A stretch of DNA of 64,000 nucleotides from the NCBI GenBank assembly GCA_965207495.1, contig CBDBMP010000004.1, forward strand, positions 46,687 through 110,686, read 5' to 3'. Below, one piece after another: positions 41,767 through 51,200 of this stretch (positions are counted from its first letter, which is position 1; every line of letters starts with the position of its first letter). The DNA comes from Bin5 sp965207495 (GTDB lineage Bacteria; Chloroflexota; Anaerolineae; Caldilineales; Caldilineaceae). Under the pieces are notes generated by a model. The model made no database searches and was not told the origin of the DNA. It was given only the letters and a program-made list of their open reading frames with translations. Both the position numbers and the translations under genes were made by a program.

Positions 41767-43112
41767 AGCGACCTGTGCTTTGCCGGTTGTAACGCCGAAC
41801 TGATAGCCACCGGATCATGTGCTTATCAGTATACACATCTAGCATGTATTTTTTATGGAATTTCTGGGAAAAATCGCGTCAATTTTATGCCAGTTTTCAA
41901 AATTGGCGCCAGACTGCTCACATTTCGGGCGGCACGGATAACGGTCATCTCGGGCCGACTAAAGATGGGGGAGGCAGGGGGAGGTCGGCGACGGGAGACA
42001 GCGGTTGCAAGTTCAAGCGTTACGCGGAGGCGGCTTGACGGGGGGAGAGGAGCGGCTGGATTCCAGGCGTTGGCCCTGACCCGGCAGGCGCAGTGCCGGA
42101 TTCCGATTGTCATTCATGCGCTGCCTCGCGTTGGATCAGTTGGAGGAGAGCGCGGCGGCCCTGGCTGCTAGGCCGATTGCAAGGTTAGGTGCGGAAGATC
42201 TGGATTGGGAATGGTGCTGGCAGAGGTAGTGATCAAGCGGAGTTGGGAGCGTCCCAGGCGACTGTTTGGAAGCCTCTTCAGGAAGGGCGCCTGTTGGTGA
42301 TTTGTCTCTGTAGCAGCTAGAGTCGTGGCCGGCTAACGGCTACTTTCGCGCTGTATCGCCTCAGAAGGTTCTGCGCCCCCTGGAAAACCGGGAAACGCAT
42401 CCCTCTGGCATTGTGCCTTCACTGCGCCCGTCGCTCTGGAGATGGTAAAAAGAGACCTGAGAGGATGTTACGCGATAGAGAGAACAGGATAGGCCATGCA
42501 CAGAGAGACAACGGCGTGCAGCGCCCATGCCAGTTGCACGCTATGCGCAGCCGCGCCGTCGACTTCAGGAGCATACGCAGCTGGGCGATACTTTGTATCG
42601 TGTTTGCGGCTCCTATTCACGGCTCTAGTCCTTGTCGGCCCTTATTGTTTCCTGGCCCGCTTTTGTAGTAGCATGGGTGCACCACAGCGAATTAGCTTCT
42701 AGCAGTTGTCGATAATAGATGCGTGGGCGCATTGCGCCCCCTTGATGGCTGCTAGATTATGGTTCGCTGTGGTGGCTACCATTCATCTATTACCACCGAG
42801 GGGGCACCGCAATGGACCTCAGATACAGAATTACCGCGCGGACACTATTGTTATACTCCTCTCTGAGTCCGGTGGTTGACAACCTCAAATCCAAATCAGA
42901 AACCCGCTCAAAGGTCTCTCTCTAGTTGACGGCCTAGATAGCGCGCGTCAAGCGGTTCGCGCGATTCGTCGCGCCAAACGTCAGCGAAGAGCGGGAACAT
43001 GGCCAGGGCGAGCGATGCTCCCCATTGGCTGTACGGATGACGGCAGTGCAGCTCTGTCATGTGCACCTCATCACCCGCTTCTATCTCCGGAGCAGTCCAC
43101 GGGAGTTCAGGA
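41767..43112. other. Long intergenic region before the RecQ fusion
   Basis: No convincing gene in 1.35 kb. A 68-codon frame at 42496-42702 with one membrane-like stretch is weak. An AT-rich part (41815-41885) and the structured element at 42698-42756 are the only notable items. A possible promoter with TTGTTATACT is at 42850-42860. Confidence 0.4.
42698..42756. other. Nested inverted-repeat element
   Basis: TCTAGCAG (42698) pairs with CTGCTAGA (42749) and encloses a second hairpin GGGCGC-ATT-GCGCCC (42725-42739). AATAGATG at 42714 also pairs with CATCTATT at 42782. It may be a structured RNA or a recombination-site remnant. Confidence 0.35.
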
Positions 43113-46100
43113 ATGTCCGACACAATTGAAGCCAGAGAACTGCAGCTTGTCAGCATTTTTGGTGACAACTACCGTTTTGAAATTCCTGAATATCAGCGCC
43201 CCTATGCCTGGACAACCGAACAGACAGGCGAGTTGTTGGACGACCTTTTGCATGCAATGGGTCATGTCGAGAATGTGAGTGAGGCTGCTCCCTACTTCCT
43301 GGGCAGTATCGTAATTATCAAGAATGGTAGCGACCCTCTGGCGCAAATCGTTGACGGGCAACAACGTATAACCACCCTGACCATACTTTTCTGCGTACTG
43401 CGTGAACTGGCAGCCTCCGAGAAAGACAGAATTGACTGGCATAGCTATGTCTGTGATCCGGGACGAGAATCCGCTGACATACCGGAACATTTTCGTCTTG
43501 CGGTTCGGGAGCGAGATAGACAGTTCTTTCAAGACAACATCCAGCAGGTGGGGAGACTTCTCAATCTGATTGAGCGTCCTCCTGCAAACCTGTCCGACAG
43601 TCAGAGAAGAATGCTTGAGAATACAAAATACTTATGGAACTCCCTAAAAAGATACGACGAAAAACGACGAAAAACGCTCGTGAAATTTCTTGTTCAACGC
43701 TGCTATCTGGTCGTCGTCGCTACATCAGATCAAAACTCCGCTTACCGCATCTTTTCCGTTTTGAATGATAGAGGGTTGGATCTATCACCGACCGACATCC
43801 TCAAAGCCGACATAATCGGGTCGATGGAGAGAGGGGTTCGTTCTCGATACACAAGAACATGGGAAAACATCGAAGAAAGCCTAGGTCGCGATCGTTTCAG
43901 AGATCTCTTCGCGCACATCTACATGATCTTTATGACGAGCAGACCGCGTGGAACCTTGCAGCAGGAATTCCAGGACCACGTTCTCAAAGCAGTAAACAGG
44001 GTGGACTTCATTGACAATGTACTCGAACCCTATGCCGACGCTTACCAAACCGTAATCGACGCTTCCTACCAAAGCACGGGCGACTCTGAGAGTGTCAACC
44101 AATACCTGTACTACCTGAATTGGATCGACAACTTCGACTGGATTCCACCCGCAATGGCATTCTACAAACGCAACCACAGAGACCCCGATCTGTTCCTTCG
44201 ATTTGTTCAAGACCTAGAACGACTGGCCTACAAAATGTTCATTATGCGGGCGAATATCAACCAGCGTGCAAGAAGATACCGCCCCATCCTTCACGCCATC
44301 AGACGAAAAGAGGACCTCTTTACTCCTTCGTCACCGCTTCAACTCTCTCCCGATGAACAGGCGGATCTCTTGAGTGCGTTGGATGGCCCCGTCTACACTC
44401 GGCCGCGGATGCCGAAGACCCTGCTTCTGCGTCTAGATACTCTGTTGGCCGACGTCGGTGCCAAGTACAACCATCCAACGATCACCATCGAGCACGTACT
44501 GCCTCAGAATCCCGGGCGTAACTCCCAGTGGTTTATAGACTTCCCCGACGAAGAAGAGAGAATGGAATGGACCCATAGGCTCGCCAACCTTGTCCTCCTT
44601 TCTCACAGCAAGAACTGGCAGGCGCTAAATTATGACTTTAACCGCAAGAAAAAGGAGTATTTCCAGCGAAGGGGCGTGGCAACCTTCGCCCTCACTACGC
44701 AAGTGATAAGTGAAACTGAGTGGACGCCCGAAGTGCTGCAGAGACGGCAGAAGGAGTTGATTAATGCCTTCAAGAAAGAATGGCGGCTAGGAGGAGCAAC
44801 TCCGTCTCGGTCAGTACACACTTTGAAAGAGCAGAGCAAGCCGGCTTATAACAGCGTCGCTGCAGGCTCTACCTACGACCAGACTAGGCAACTCCTGCAA
44901 CAAGGTCTGACCCTCGATCAAGCGGCCCGACAACGGGGCCTGCCGATAAGTACGATCATGGGCCATCTGGAACACATGCTTTCGGAGTGGGAAGACATCG
45001 ACCTGCGGGCCTTGTTGACCCCCGAGCGCTTCGAGAGAATCCAGACTGCTCTCAAACAGACGAACGGATTTGTCTTATCACCGGCCAAGGAAATCCTCGG
45101 TGACGACTACTCCTACGAAGAGATCCGGCTGGTGTGGCTCTACCTCAAACAGCAAAACGCCACAACCCAGAGCGACCAGCCTTCTGTGACCAACCACCAA
45201 TGCGAGCAGTGTGCAAACGCGTCCCCGCCAACTCCGGCCGCGCAGGGAACTACTGAAAACGCAACACAACCTAGCCCCATGCATCACCTACTCAAACGAC
45301 ACTTCGGCTACGACGAGTTCATGCCCCTCCAGGAAGAGATCATCACCACCGCCCTTGAGGAAAGGGATGCGCTGGCGCTGATGCCCACGGGCGGGGGCAA
45401 GTCGCTATGCTATCAGTTTCCGGCGATGCAATTCGAGGGATTGACGCTGGTTGTATCGCCGTTGGTCGCCCTCATGAAAGACCAGGTGGATGCCCTCAAG
45501 GCAACCGGTATCCCCGCGGCCTATCTCTACAACAAGATGCCACACTTCGAGATCGACCGCGTACAGCAACAGGCGCAGCAGGGGACCTTGAAGATCCTCT
45601 ACGTCGCGCCGGAGCGTCTTGCTCTGCCTAGCTTCCAACAGTTTCTCGCCAAATTGAAGGTTAGCCTCGTAGCGGTAGACGAGGCACATTGCATCTCGGT
45701 GTGGGGACATGCTTTTCGACCCGATTACCGCAAGCTGGGAGAGTTGCGGAGCGCTCTGCCGGGGGTGCCGTTTCTGGCTTTGACGGCTACGGCGACCGAG
45801 CGGGTGCGCGAGGACATCGTGGAACAGCTGCACCTGGAGCAGCCAGAGCTGTTTGTTGCCAGCTTCAATCGCTCCAATCTCAGCTATTCCGTGCTGGCCA
45901 AGCAAAGAGACTCATTCACCAGGCTTGTAGAACTGCTGCAGAAGCACAAGGGGGAGTCCGTCATAATCTACTGCTCTACGATCAAGGGTACGGAGGAGTT
46001 AGCAGCGCGGTTGCGTGAGAACGGCTTTGATGCACAGCCTTATCATGCAGAGCTTGGAGGCGTACGTCAGCAGCGACAGGAGGACTTTATACACGACCGG

Positions 46101-47435
46101 ACCGCTATCATCGTGGCGACGATCGCCTTTGGAATGGGAATCGACAAGTCGAACATCCGGCTGATCGTCCATTATGACCTGCCTAAGACACTGGAGAATT
46201 ACTACCAGGAGACGGGCCGCGCCGGTCGCGACGGCCTGCCCAGCGACTGCGTCCTCTTCTATACCTACGCCGATATGCCGAAGCTGGAGTACCTCATAGA
46301 CAAGGACACGGAGGACGAGACTAAACGGCGCAATGCGCGTGAGAAGCTGGCCCGGGTAAACGAGTTCTGCCAGTTGCAGGCGTGCCGGCGAAGATTTCTG
46401 TTGCGTTACTTTGGCGAAGAGTGGCCGAAGGACAACTGCAGTGGTTGTGATTTTTGTCTAACGCCCAGGGAGGAGTTCGACGCCACTGAAATCGCTCAGA
46501 AGATCCTGTCGGCTGTGGTTCGCACGGGTGAGCGCTTCGGCATCGCCCACGTCACGGACGTGCTGCGGGGTTCCAGAAAGAAGAGAGTAAAGGAGCTGAA
46601 GCACGATGCACTCAGTGTTTATGGAATTGTCGACGATTATTCCGCGGATGAGATAAAGGAGATAGCCGGCCAATTAGTGGAAGAGGGTCTGATCTACAGA
46701 GACAAAGGGGAGTACCCGACTTTGTCCGTTACTCGACCGGGCAAGGATTTTCTGAAGCGCCGCCAAGCGTTAACCCTTACGAGGCCTATACGTGAGCAGG
46801 GGAAAGTGCCGGCCGCCGGCCGATCGGCTCACGACTTCGATCAGGGATTGTTTGAGGAACTGCGCGGTTTACGTCGCAGATTGGCCGCTGAGAGAGGGGT
46901 CCCACCTTACGTGATATTCAATGATGTGGCGCTCCAGCAGATGGCCTATTACTTGCCGCAGAGCCACGAGAGTTTTTCCCTCATTTCAGGTGTGGGCAAG
47001 GCGAAATTGGAGCAACTAGGCGATACATTCATTGCGGCGGTCGGCAGCTACGCGCGCCAGCACGGATTGGTGGAGCGCAGCATCCCCATTGCACGGAGAA
47101 ATAGAAGACAAAGAACGGAACGTAAGGTCTCGACCTACGAAACGACTAGACAGCTGTTGGAACAAGGCTTGTCTATTAAACAGGTGGCTCAAAAGCGGGA
47201 CCTGACGGAAGGTACAGTAATCAAACATTTGGAACGCCTTGTGGAGTCGAATCTAGATATTGACATTCGATCACTGCTTGCACCGGATCGGTTTGAGGAG
47301 ATCAGGAGAGCGTTCGAGGAAACGGACGGCACCCTTTTTTTGCCGGTCAAGGAATTGCTCGGCGATGAGTACTCCTACGACGAGATCAGGATGGTATGGA
47401 TTGCCCTGCGGCAGCAGGGGGAATTACCAGATTAG
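43113..47435 (+). CDS. DUF262-DUF1524 (GmrSD-like) nuclease fused to RecQ helicase with two HTH domains
   Basis: The ATG at 43113 follows GGGAG at seven bases and starts the DUF262 domain correctly; a frame open from 43059 adds a non-conserved tail. The 1440 residues read in order: DUF262 with Y27-QRPYAW and D81-GQQR-TTL, the conserved nucleotide-dependent core of GmrS-like proteins; DUF1524 with IEHVLPQNP (H461) and LANLVLLSHSKN, the His-Asn-His nuclease; an HTH_40-type domain (about 587-682); RecQ with Walker A MPTGGGKS (K763), DEAH (856-859), ATATERVREDI, QETGRAGRDG; the RecQ zinc site (CRRRFLLRYF, CSGCDFC), RQC wing, HRDC (about 1246-1320); and a second HTH_40 (about 1341-1440) clearly homologous to the first. 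GmrSD proteins are type IV restriction enzymes against modified phage DNA; RecQ unwinds DNA. The fusion suggests unwinding-coupled cleavage of foreign DNA. An ssb gene follows 147 bp later. Confidence 0.92.
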   Translation: MSDTIEARELQLVSIFGDNYRFEIPEYQRPYAWTTEQTGELLDDLLHAMGHVENVSEAAPYFLGSIVIIKNGSDPLAQIVDGQQRITTLTILFCVLRELAASEKDRIDWHSYVCDPGRESADIPEHFRLAVRERDRQFFQDNIQQVGRLLNLIERPPANLSDSQRRMLENTKYLWNSLKRYDEKRRKTLVKFLVQRCYLVVVATSDQNSAYRIFSVLNDRGLDLSPTDILKADIIGSMERGVRSRYTRTWENIEESLGRDRFRDLFAHIYMIFMTSRPRGTLQQEFQDHVLKAVNRVDFIDNVLEPYADAYQTVIDASYQSTGDSESVNQYLYYLNWIDNFDWIPPAMAFYKRNHRDPDLFLRFVQDLERLAYKMFIMRANINQRARRYRPILHAIRRKEDLFTPSSPLQLSPDEQADLLSALDGPVYTRPRMPKTLLLRLDTLLADVGAKYNHPTITIEHVLPQNPGRNSQWFIDFPDEEERMEWTHRLANLVLLSHSKNWQALNYDFNRKKKEYFQRRGVATFALTTQVISETEWTPEVLQRRQKELINAFKKEWRLGGATPSRSVHTLKEQSKPAYNSVAAGSTYDQTRQLLQQGLTLDQAARQRGLPISTIMGHLEHMLSEWEDIDLRALLTPERFERIQTALKQTNGFVLSPAKEILGDDYSYEEIRLVWLYLKQQNATTQSDQPSVTNHQCEQCANASPPTPAAQGTTENATQPSPMHHLLKRHFGYDEFMPLQEEIITTALEERDALALMPTGGGKSLCYQFPAMQFEGLTLVVSPLVALMKDQVDALKATGIPAAYLYNKMPHFEIDRVQQQAQQGTLKILYVAPERLALPSFQQFLAKLKVSLVAVDEAHCISVWGHAFRPDYRKLGELRSALPGVPFLALTATATERVREDIVEQLHLEQPELFVASFNRSNLSYSVLAKQRDSFTRLVELLQKHKGESVIIYCSTIKGTEELAARLRENGFDAQPYHAELGGVRQQRQEDFIHDRTAIIVATIAFGMGIDKSNIRLIVHYDLPKTLENYYQETGRAGRDGLPSDCVLFYTYADMPKLEYLIDKDTEDETKRRNAREKLARVNEFCQLQACRRRFLLRYFGEEWPKDNCSGCDFCLTPREEFDATEIAQKILSAVVRTGERFGIAHVTDVLRGSRKKRVKELKHDALSVYGIVDDYSADEIKEIAGQLVEEGLIYRDKGEYPTLSVTRPGKDFLKRRQALTLTRPIREQGKVPAAGRSAHDFDQGLFEELRGLRRRLAAERGVPPYVIFNDVALQQMAYYLPQSHESFSLISGVGKAKLEQLGDTFIAAVGSYARQHGLVERSIPIARRNRRQRTERKVSTYETTRQLLEQGLSIKQVAQKRDLTEGTVIKHLERLVESNLDIDIRSLLAPDRFEEIRRAFEETDGTLFLPVKELLGDEYSYDEIRMVWIALRQQGELPD

Positions 47436-47582
47436 CTATTGCGCGACGCCTGCTTTCTGCCGTTCTTTCGATGGGGTCTTTCATGCCGGGCCATAGCCGA
47501 CGCTGACAGTGGTTCTCAAGCGCGAGCCGCCATATGCGGTTTGTCGCTCAAACTTTTGCAGCTTCACACATAGGAGATTGAG

Positions 47583-47966
47583 ATGTACCAGCAGATCACT
47601 TTGATTGGCAACCTGGGCGCAGATCCGGAGATGCGTCTCACGCAGGATGGAACGCCGGTGACTTCCTTCAGGATAGCGACAAATCGCCGCTGGAGGACCC
47701 AGGATGGGACGACACAGGAGAAAACGGTTTGGTTTCGTGTTTCGGCATGGCGACGGCTGGCAGAGACGTGCAACCAGTATCTGACGAAGGGGCAACGGGT
47801 GCTGGTTGTCGGTGAGATGGAAGAGCCGAGCACGTGGACAGATCAGGAGGGGAACGCGCGCGCTTCATTGGAAATGCAGGCACGGAATGTGCAGTTTCTC
47901 AGTCCACGTGATGGAGCCCAGGGTCCGGCACCAAATCAAGGTGAAGAAGAGGAGATACCGTTTTAG
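47583..47966 (+). CDS. ssb: Single-stranded DNA-binding protein
   Basis: The ATG at 47583 follows AGGAGATTG. The 127-residue protein has the OB fold of bacterial SSB (MYQQITLIGNLGADPEMRLT, VTSFRIATNRRW, WFRVSAWRRLAETCNQYL, GQRVLVVGEME) and the conserved acidic C-terminal tip EEEEIPF, which binds partner proteins such as RecQ. It is shorter than housekeeping SSBs, with a reduced linker. It lies directly after the RecQ fusion in the same direction, which supports a shared job, and it belongs to a cassette with the LRR gene that was duplicated at 53208. Confidence 0.92.
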   Translation: MYQQITLIGNLGADPEMRLTQDGTPVTSFRIATNRRWRTQDGTTQEKTVWFRVSAWRRLAETCNQYLTKGQRVLVVGEMEEPSTWTDQEGNARASLEMQARNVQFLSPRDGAQGPAPNQGEEEEIPF

Positions 47967-48020
47967 CGTCCGGTGCGCATGGTGCGCGGGAGGCGGACGG
48001 GAGACGACGGCTTAGAAGTG

Positions 48021-48064
48021 CATATGACCATATGTTCACTGCAATGTTTACATATGGTCATATG
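48021..48064. promoter_or_regulatory. Perfect CATATG inverted repeat, copy 1
   Basis: CATATGACCATATG and CATATGGTCATATG face each other around 16 bases (TTCACTGCAATGTTTA). Perfect 14-bp arms between ssb and the LRR gene suggest an operator for a dimeric regulator, or a cruciform. The same element is at 53647. Confidence 0.6.
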
Positions 48065-48224
48065 GATATCGCAGCGGGTGCGGTTCTGCGTGCGGGTCAG
48101 GGCTATCCGGGGCGGTTTTGTGGAGGGGAATGGGCAGGGACATTCCCTCCGGTGCTGGAGACGAATAGGTCGTGCCATGGTCAAGTGCAAAAAGGTAGCT
48201 CATTCGGCAAACAGGAAACATGTC

Positions 48225-51200
48225 ATGAAGCCTTCTTTTCGTATGCTGGCTGCTGTCGCTGTTGTATGTGCTTTGGCCGTTGTCTTGAGGACTCCTACCG
48301 CGCACGCATCAACTCCTGTCCCCACGTCTGGAGCCACGGACAGGGACGTGTTGGTGGCGCTCTACCATGCGACCGGCGGCGACAACTGGGCGAACAACGA
48401 CAACTGGCTTTCCGACGCGCCGATCAGCACCTGGTATGGTGTCACTACGGATGAAAGTGGTCGCGTCATTGAACTCGGCCTCGCGTACAACGATCTGAGC
48501 GGGACGATTCCACCGGAACTAAGCAACCTCACCGCACTGACGAACCTTTACCTCCGCTGGAATCAGTTGAGCGGGACGATTCCATCAGAACTGGGCAACC
48601 TCACTGCACTGACGAACCTCAACCTCGGCTGGAACCAGTTGAGCGGGACAGTTCCACCAGAACTAGGCAACCTCGCTAATCTAGATGCATTGTACCTCGC
48701 CGGCAACAGGCTGAGAGGATGCCTTCCTGCTGTATGGAAATATGTCGTGGAAAACGACCTCGAACAGCTTGATCTGCCATACTGCGCCGCGGTCCCATTG
48801 AAGCTTTCCGCTGCCGCCGCCAGGGACAGAGACGCCTTGGTCGCGCTTTATTGGGCTGCGGATGGCGATAAATGGACCAACAACGACAACTGGTTTTCCG
48901 ACGCGCCAGTCGGCACCTGGTATGGTGTCACTGCGGATGCGAACGGTCGCGTCATTGAACTCGACCTCTGGCACAACGATCTGAGCGGGACGATTCCACC
49001 GGAACTGGGCAACCTTACTGCACTGATGGAACTCAGTCTCGGAGGGAACCAGTTGAGCGGGACAATCCCCGCTGAGTTGGGCAACCTTACCGTACTGGCG
49101 AGCCTCGGTCTCGAAGGGAACCAGTTGAGCGGGACAATCCCCACTGAGTTGGGCAACCTTACCGCACTAACGAAACTCAACCTCCGCTGGAACCAACTGA
49201 GAGGATGCCTGCCTGCTGTATGGAAACATGTCGTGGAAGACGACCTCGAACGGCTTGATCTGCCATACTGCGCCGCGGCCTCGTCGGCCCGCTCCACTGG
49301 CGGGGACAGAGACGTCCTAGTTGCGCTTTATTTGGCTACGGATGGCGACAACTGGGCGAACAACGACAACTGGCTTTCCGACGCGCCGATCAGCACCTGG
49401 TATGGTGTCACTGCGGATGCGAACGGTCGCGTCATTGAACTCGGCCTCGCGTACAACCAACTTAGCGGGACGATTACACCGGAACTGAGCAACCTCACCG
49501 CACTGACGAACCTTTACCTCAGCTGGAATCAGTTGAGCGGGACGATTCCATCGGAACTAGGCAACCTCACCGCACTGACGAACCTTTACCTCGGCTGGAA
49601 TCAGTTGAGCGGGACGATTCCACCAGAACTAGGCAACCTCGCTAATCTAGATGCATTGTACCTCGCCGGCAACAGGCTGAGAGGATGCCTGCCTGCTGTA
49701 TGGAAACATGTCGTGGAAAACGATCTCGAACGGCTTGACCTGCCATACTGCGCCGCGGCCTCGTCGGCCCACTCCACTGACGGGGACAGAGATGTCTTGG
49801 TCGCGCTTTATTTGGCTACGGATGGCGACAACTGGGCGAACAACGACAACTGGCTTTCCGACGCGCCGATCAGCACCTGGTATGGTGTCACTACGGGTGT
49901 CAGCGGCAGGGTTATTGAACTCGTCCTCTGGTTCAACAATCTGAGTGGGACGATTCCACCGGAACTGAGCGATCTCACCGCACTGACGAACCTTTACCTC
50001 AGCTGGAATCAGTTGAGCGGGACGATTCCATCGGAACTAGGCAACCTCACCGCACTGACGAACCTTTACCTCGGCTGGAATCAGCTGAACGGAACAATTC
50101 CTGCTGAGTTGGGCAACCTTACCGCACTGACGTACCTTAACCTCAGCAGGAACCAGCTGAGCGGAACAATTCCCACCGAGTTGGGCAACCTCACCGCACT
50201 GACATACCTCAGCCTCAGCAGCAACCAGCTAAGCGGGATGATTCCGTCAGAGCTGGGCAACCTCACCCTACTGACGAGCCTCAACCTCATTTACAATCAG
50301 TTGAACGGGACGATTCCACCGAAACTGGGAGATCTCACCAATTTGGATGAATTGTACGTCTCCGGCAACAGATTGAGAGGATGCCTGCCTGCTGTGTGGA
50401 AATATGTCGTGGAAAACGACCTCGACCAACTTAATCTGCCATACTGCGCCGCGATCCCGTTGATGCTTTCCGCTGCCGCCGCCAGGGACAGAGACGCCTT
50501 GGTCACGCTTTATTGGGCGACGAATGGCGAAAACTGGAGGAGCAGAACCAACTGGCTGACTGAGGCGCCAATCAGTATGTGGCACGGCGTCGACACGAAT
50601 GAAAGCGGTCGCGTCATTGAACTTGACCTCCGGTACAACAATTTAAGCGGCTCGATCTCTCCCGAATTAGCCAACCTCACCAACTTAAAAGTGTTGACTC
50701 TCTCAAGTAACGAACTGAGCGGCACGCTTCCTTCCGAGTTAGGCAATCTCACAGATCTTGAATCATTGCAACTCTGGATCAACCAGTTGAGCGGTCCAAT
50801 TCCATCAATGCTGGGCAAGCTTACTAACCTGCGCCATCTGGATCTCCATAGCAATCAGTTGAGCGGTCCGATTCCATCAGAGTTGGCCAACCTCATAAAT
50901 CTAAAGGAGTTAAATCTCTCAGAGAACAAGGTAGGCAGCTCGATTCCGTCAGAATTTAGCAATCTCTCCAACTTGGAATGGTTGCACCTCTGGGGCAATC
51001 AGCTGGAAGGTGCGATTCCGTCTGAGATAGGCAACCTTACCAATCTGAAAAACCTAAATCTTTCTGAGAACAGGTTGAGCGGCACGATTCCTTCCGGACT
51101 GGGCAACCTGACTCATTTGGAAATGTTGAGCCTTGACTACAACGAGTTGAGCGGTCCGATTCCGTCTGAGTTAGGCGACATCACCAATCTTGAGTGGCTG

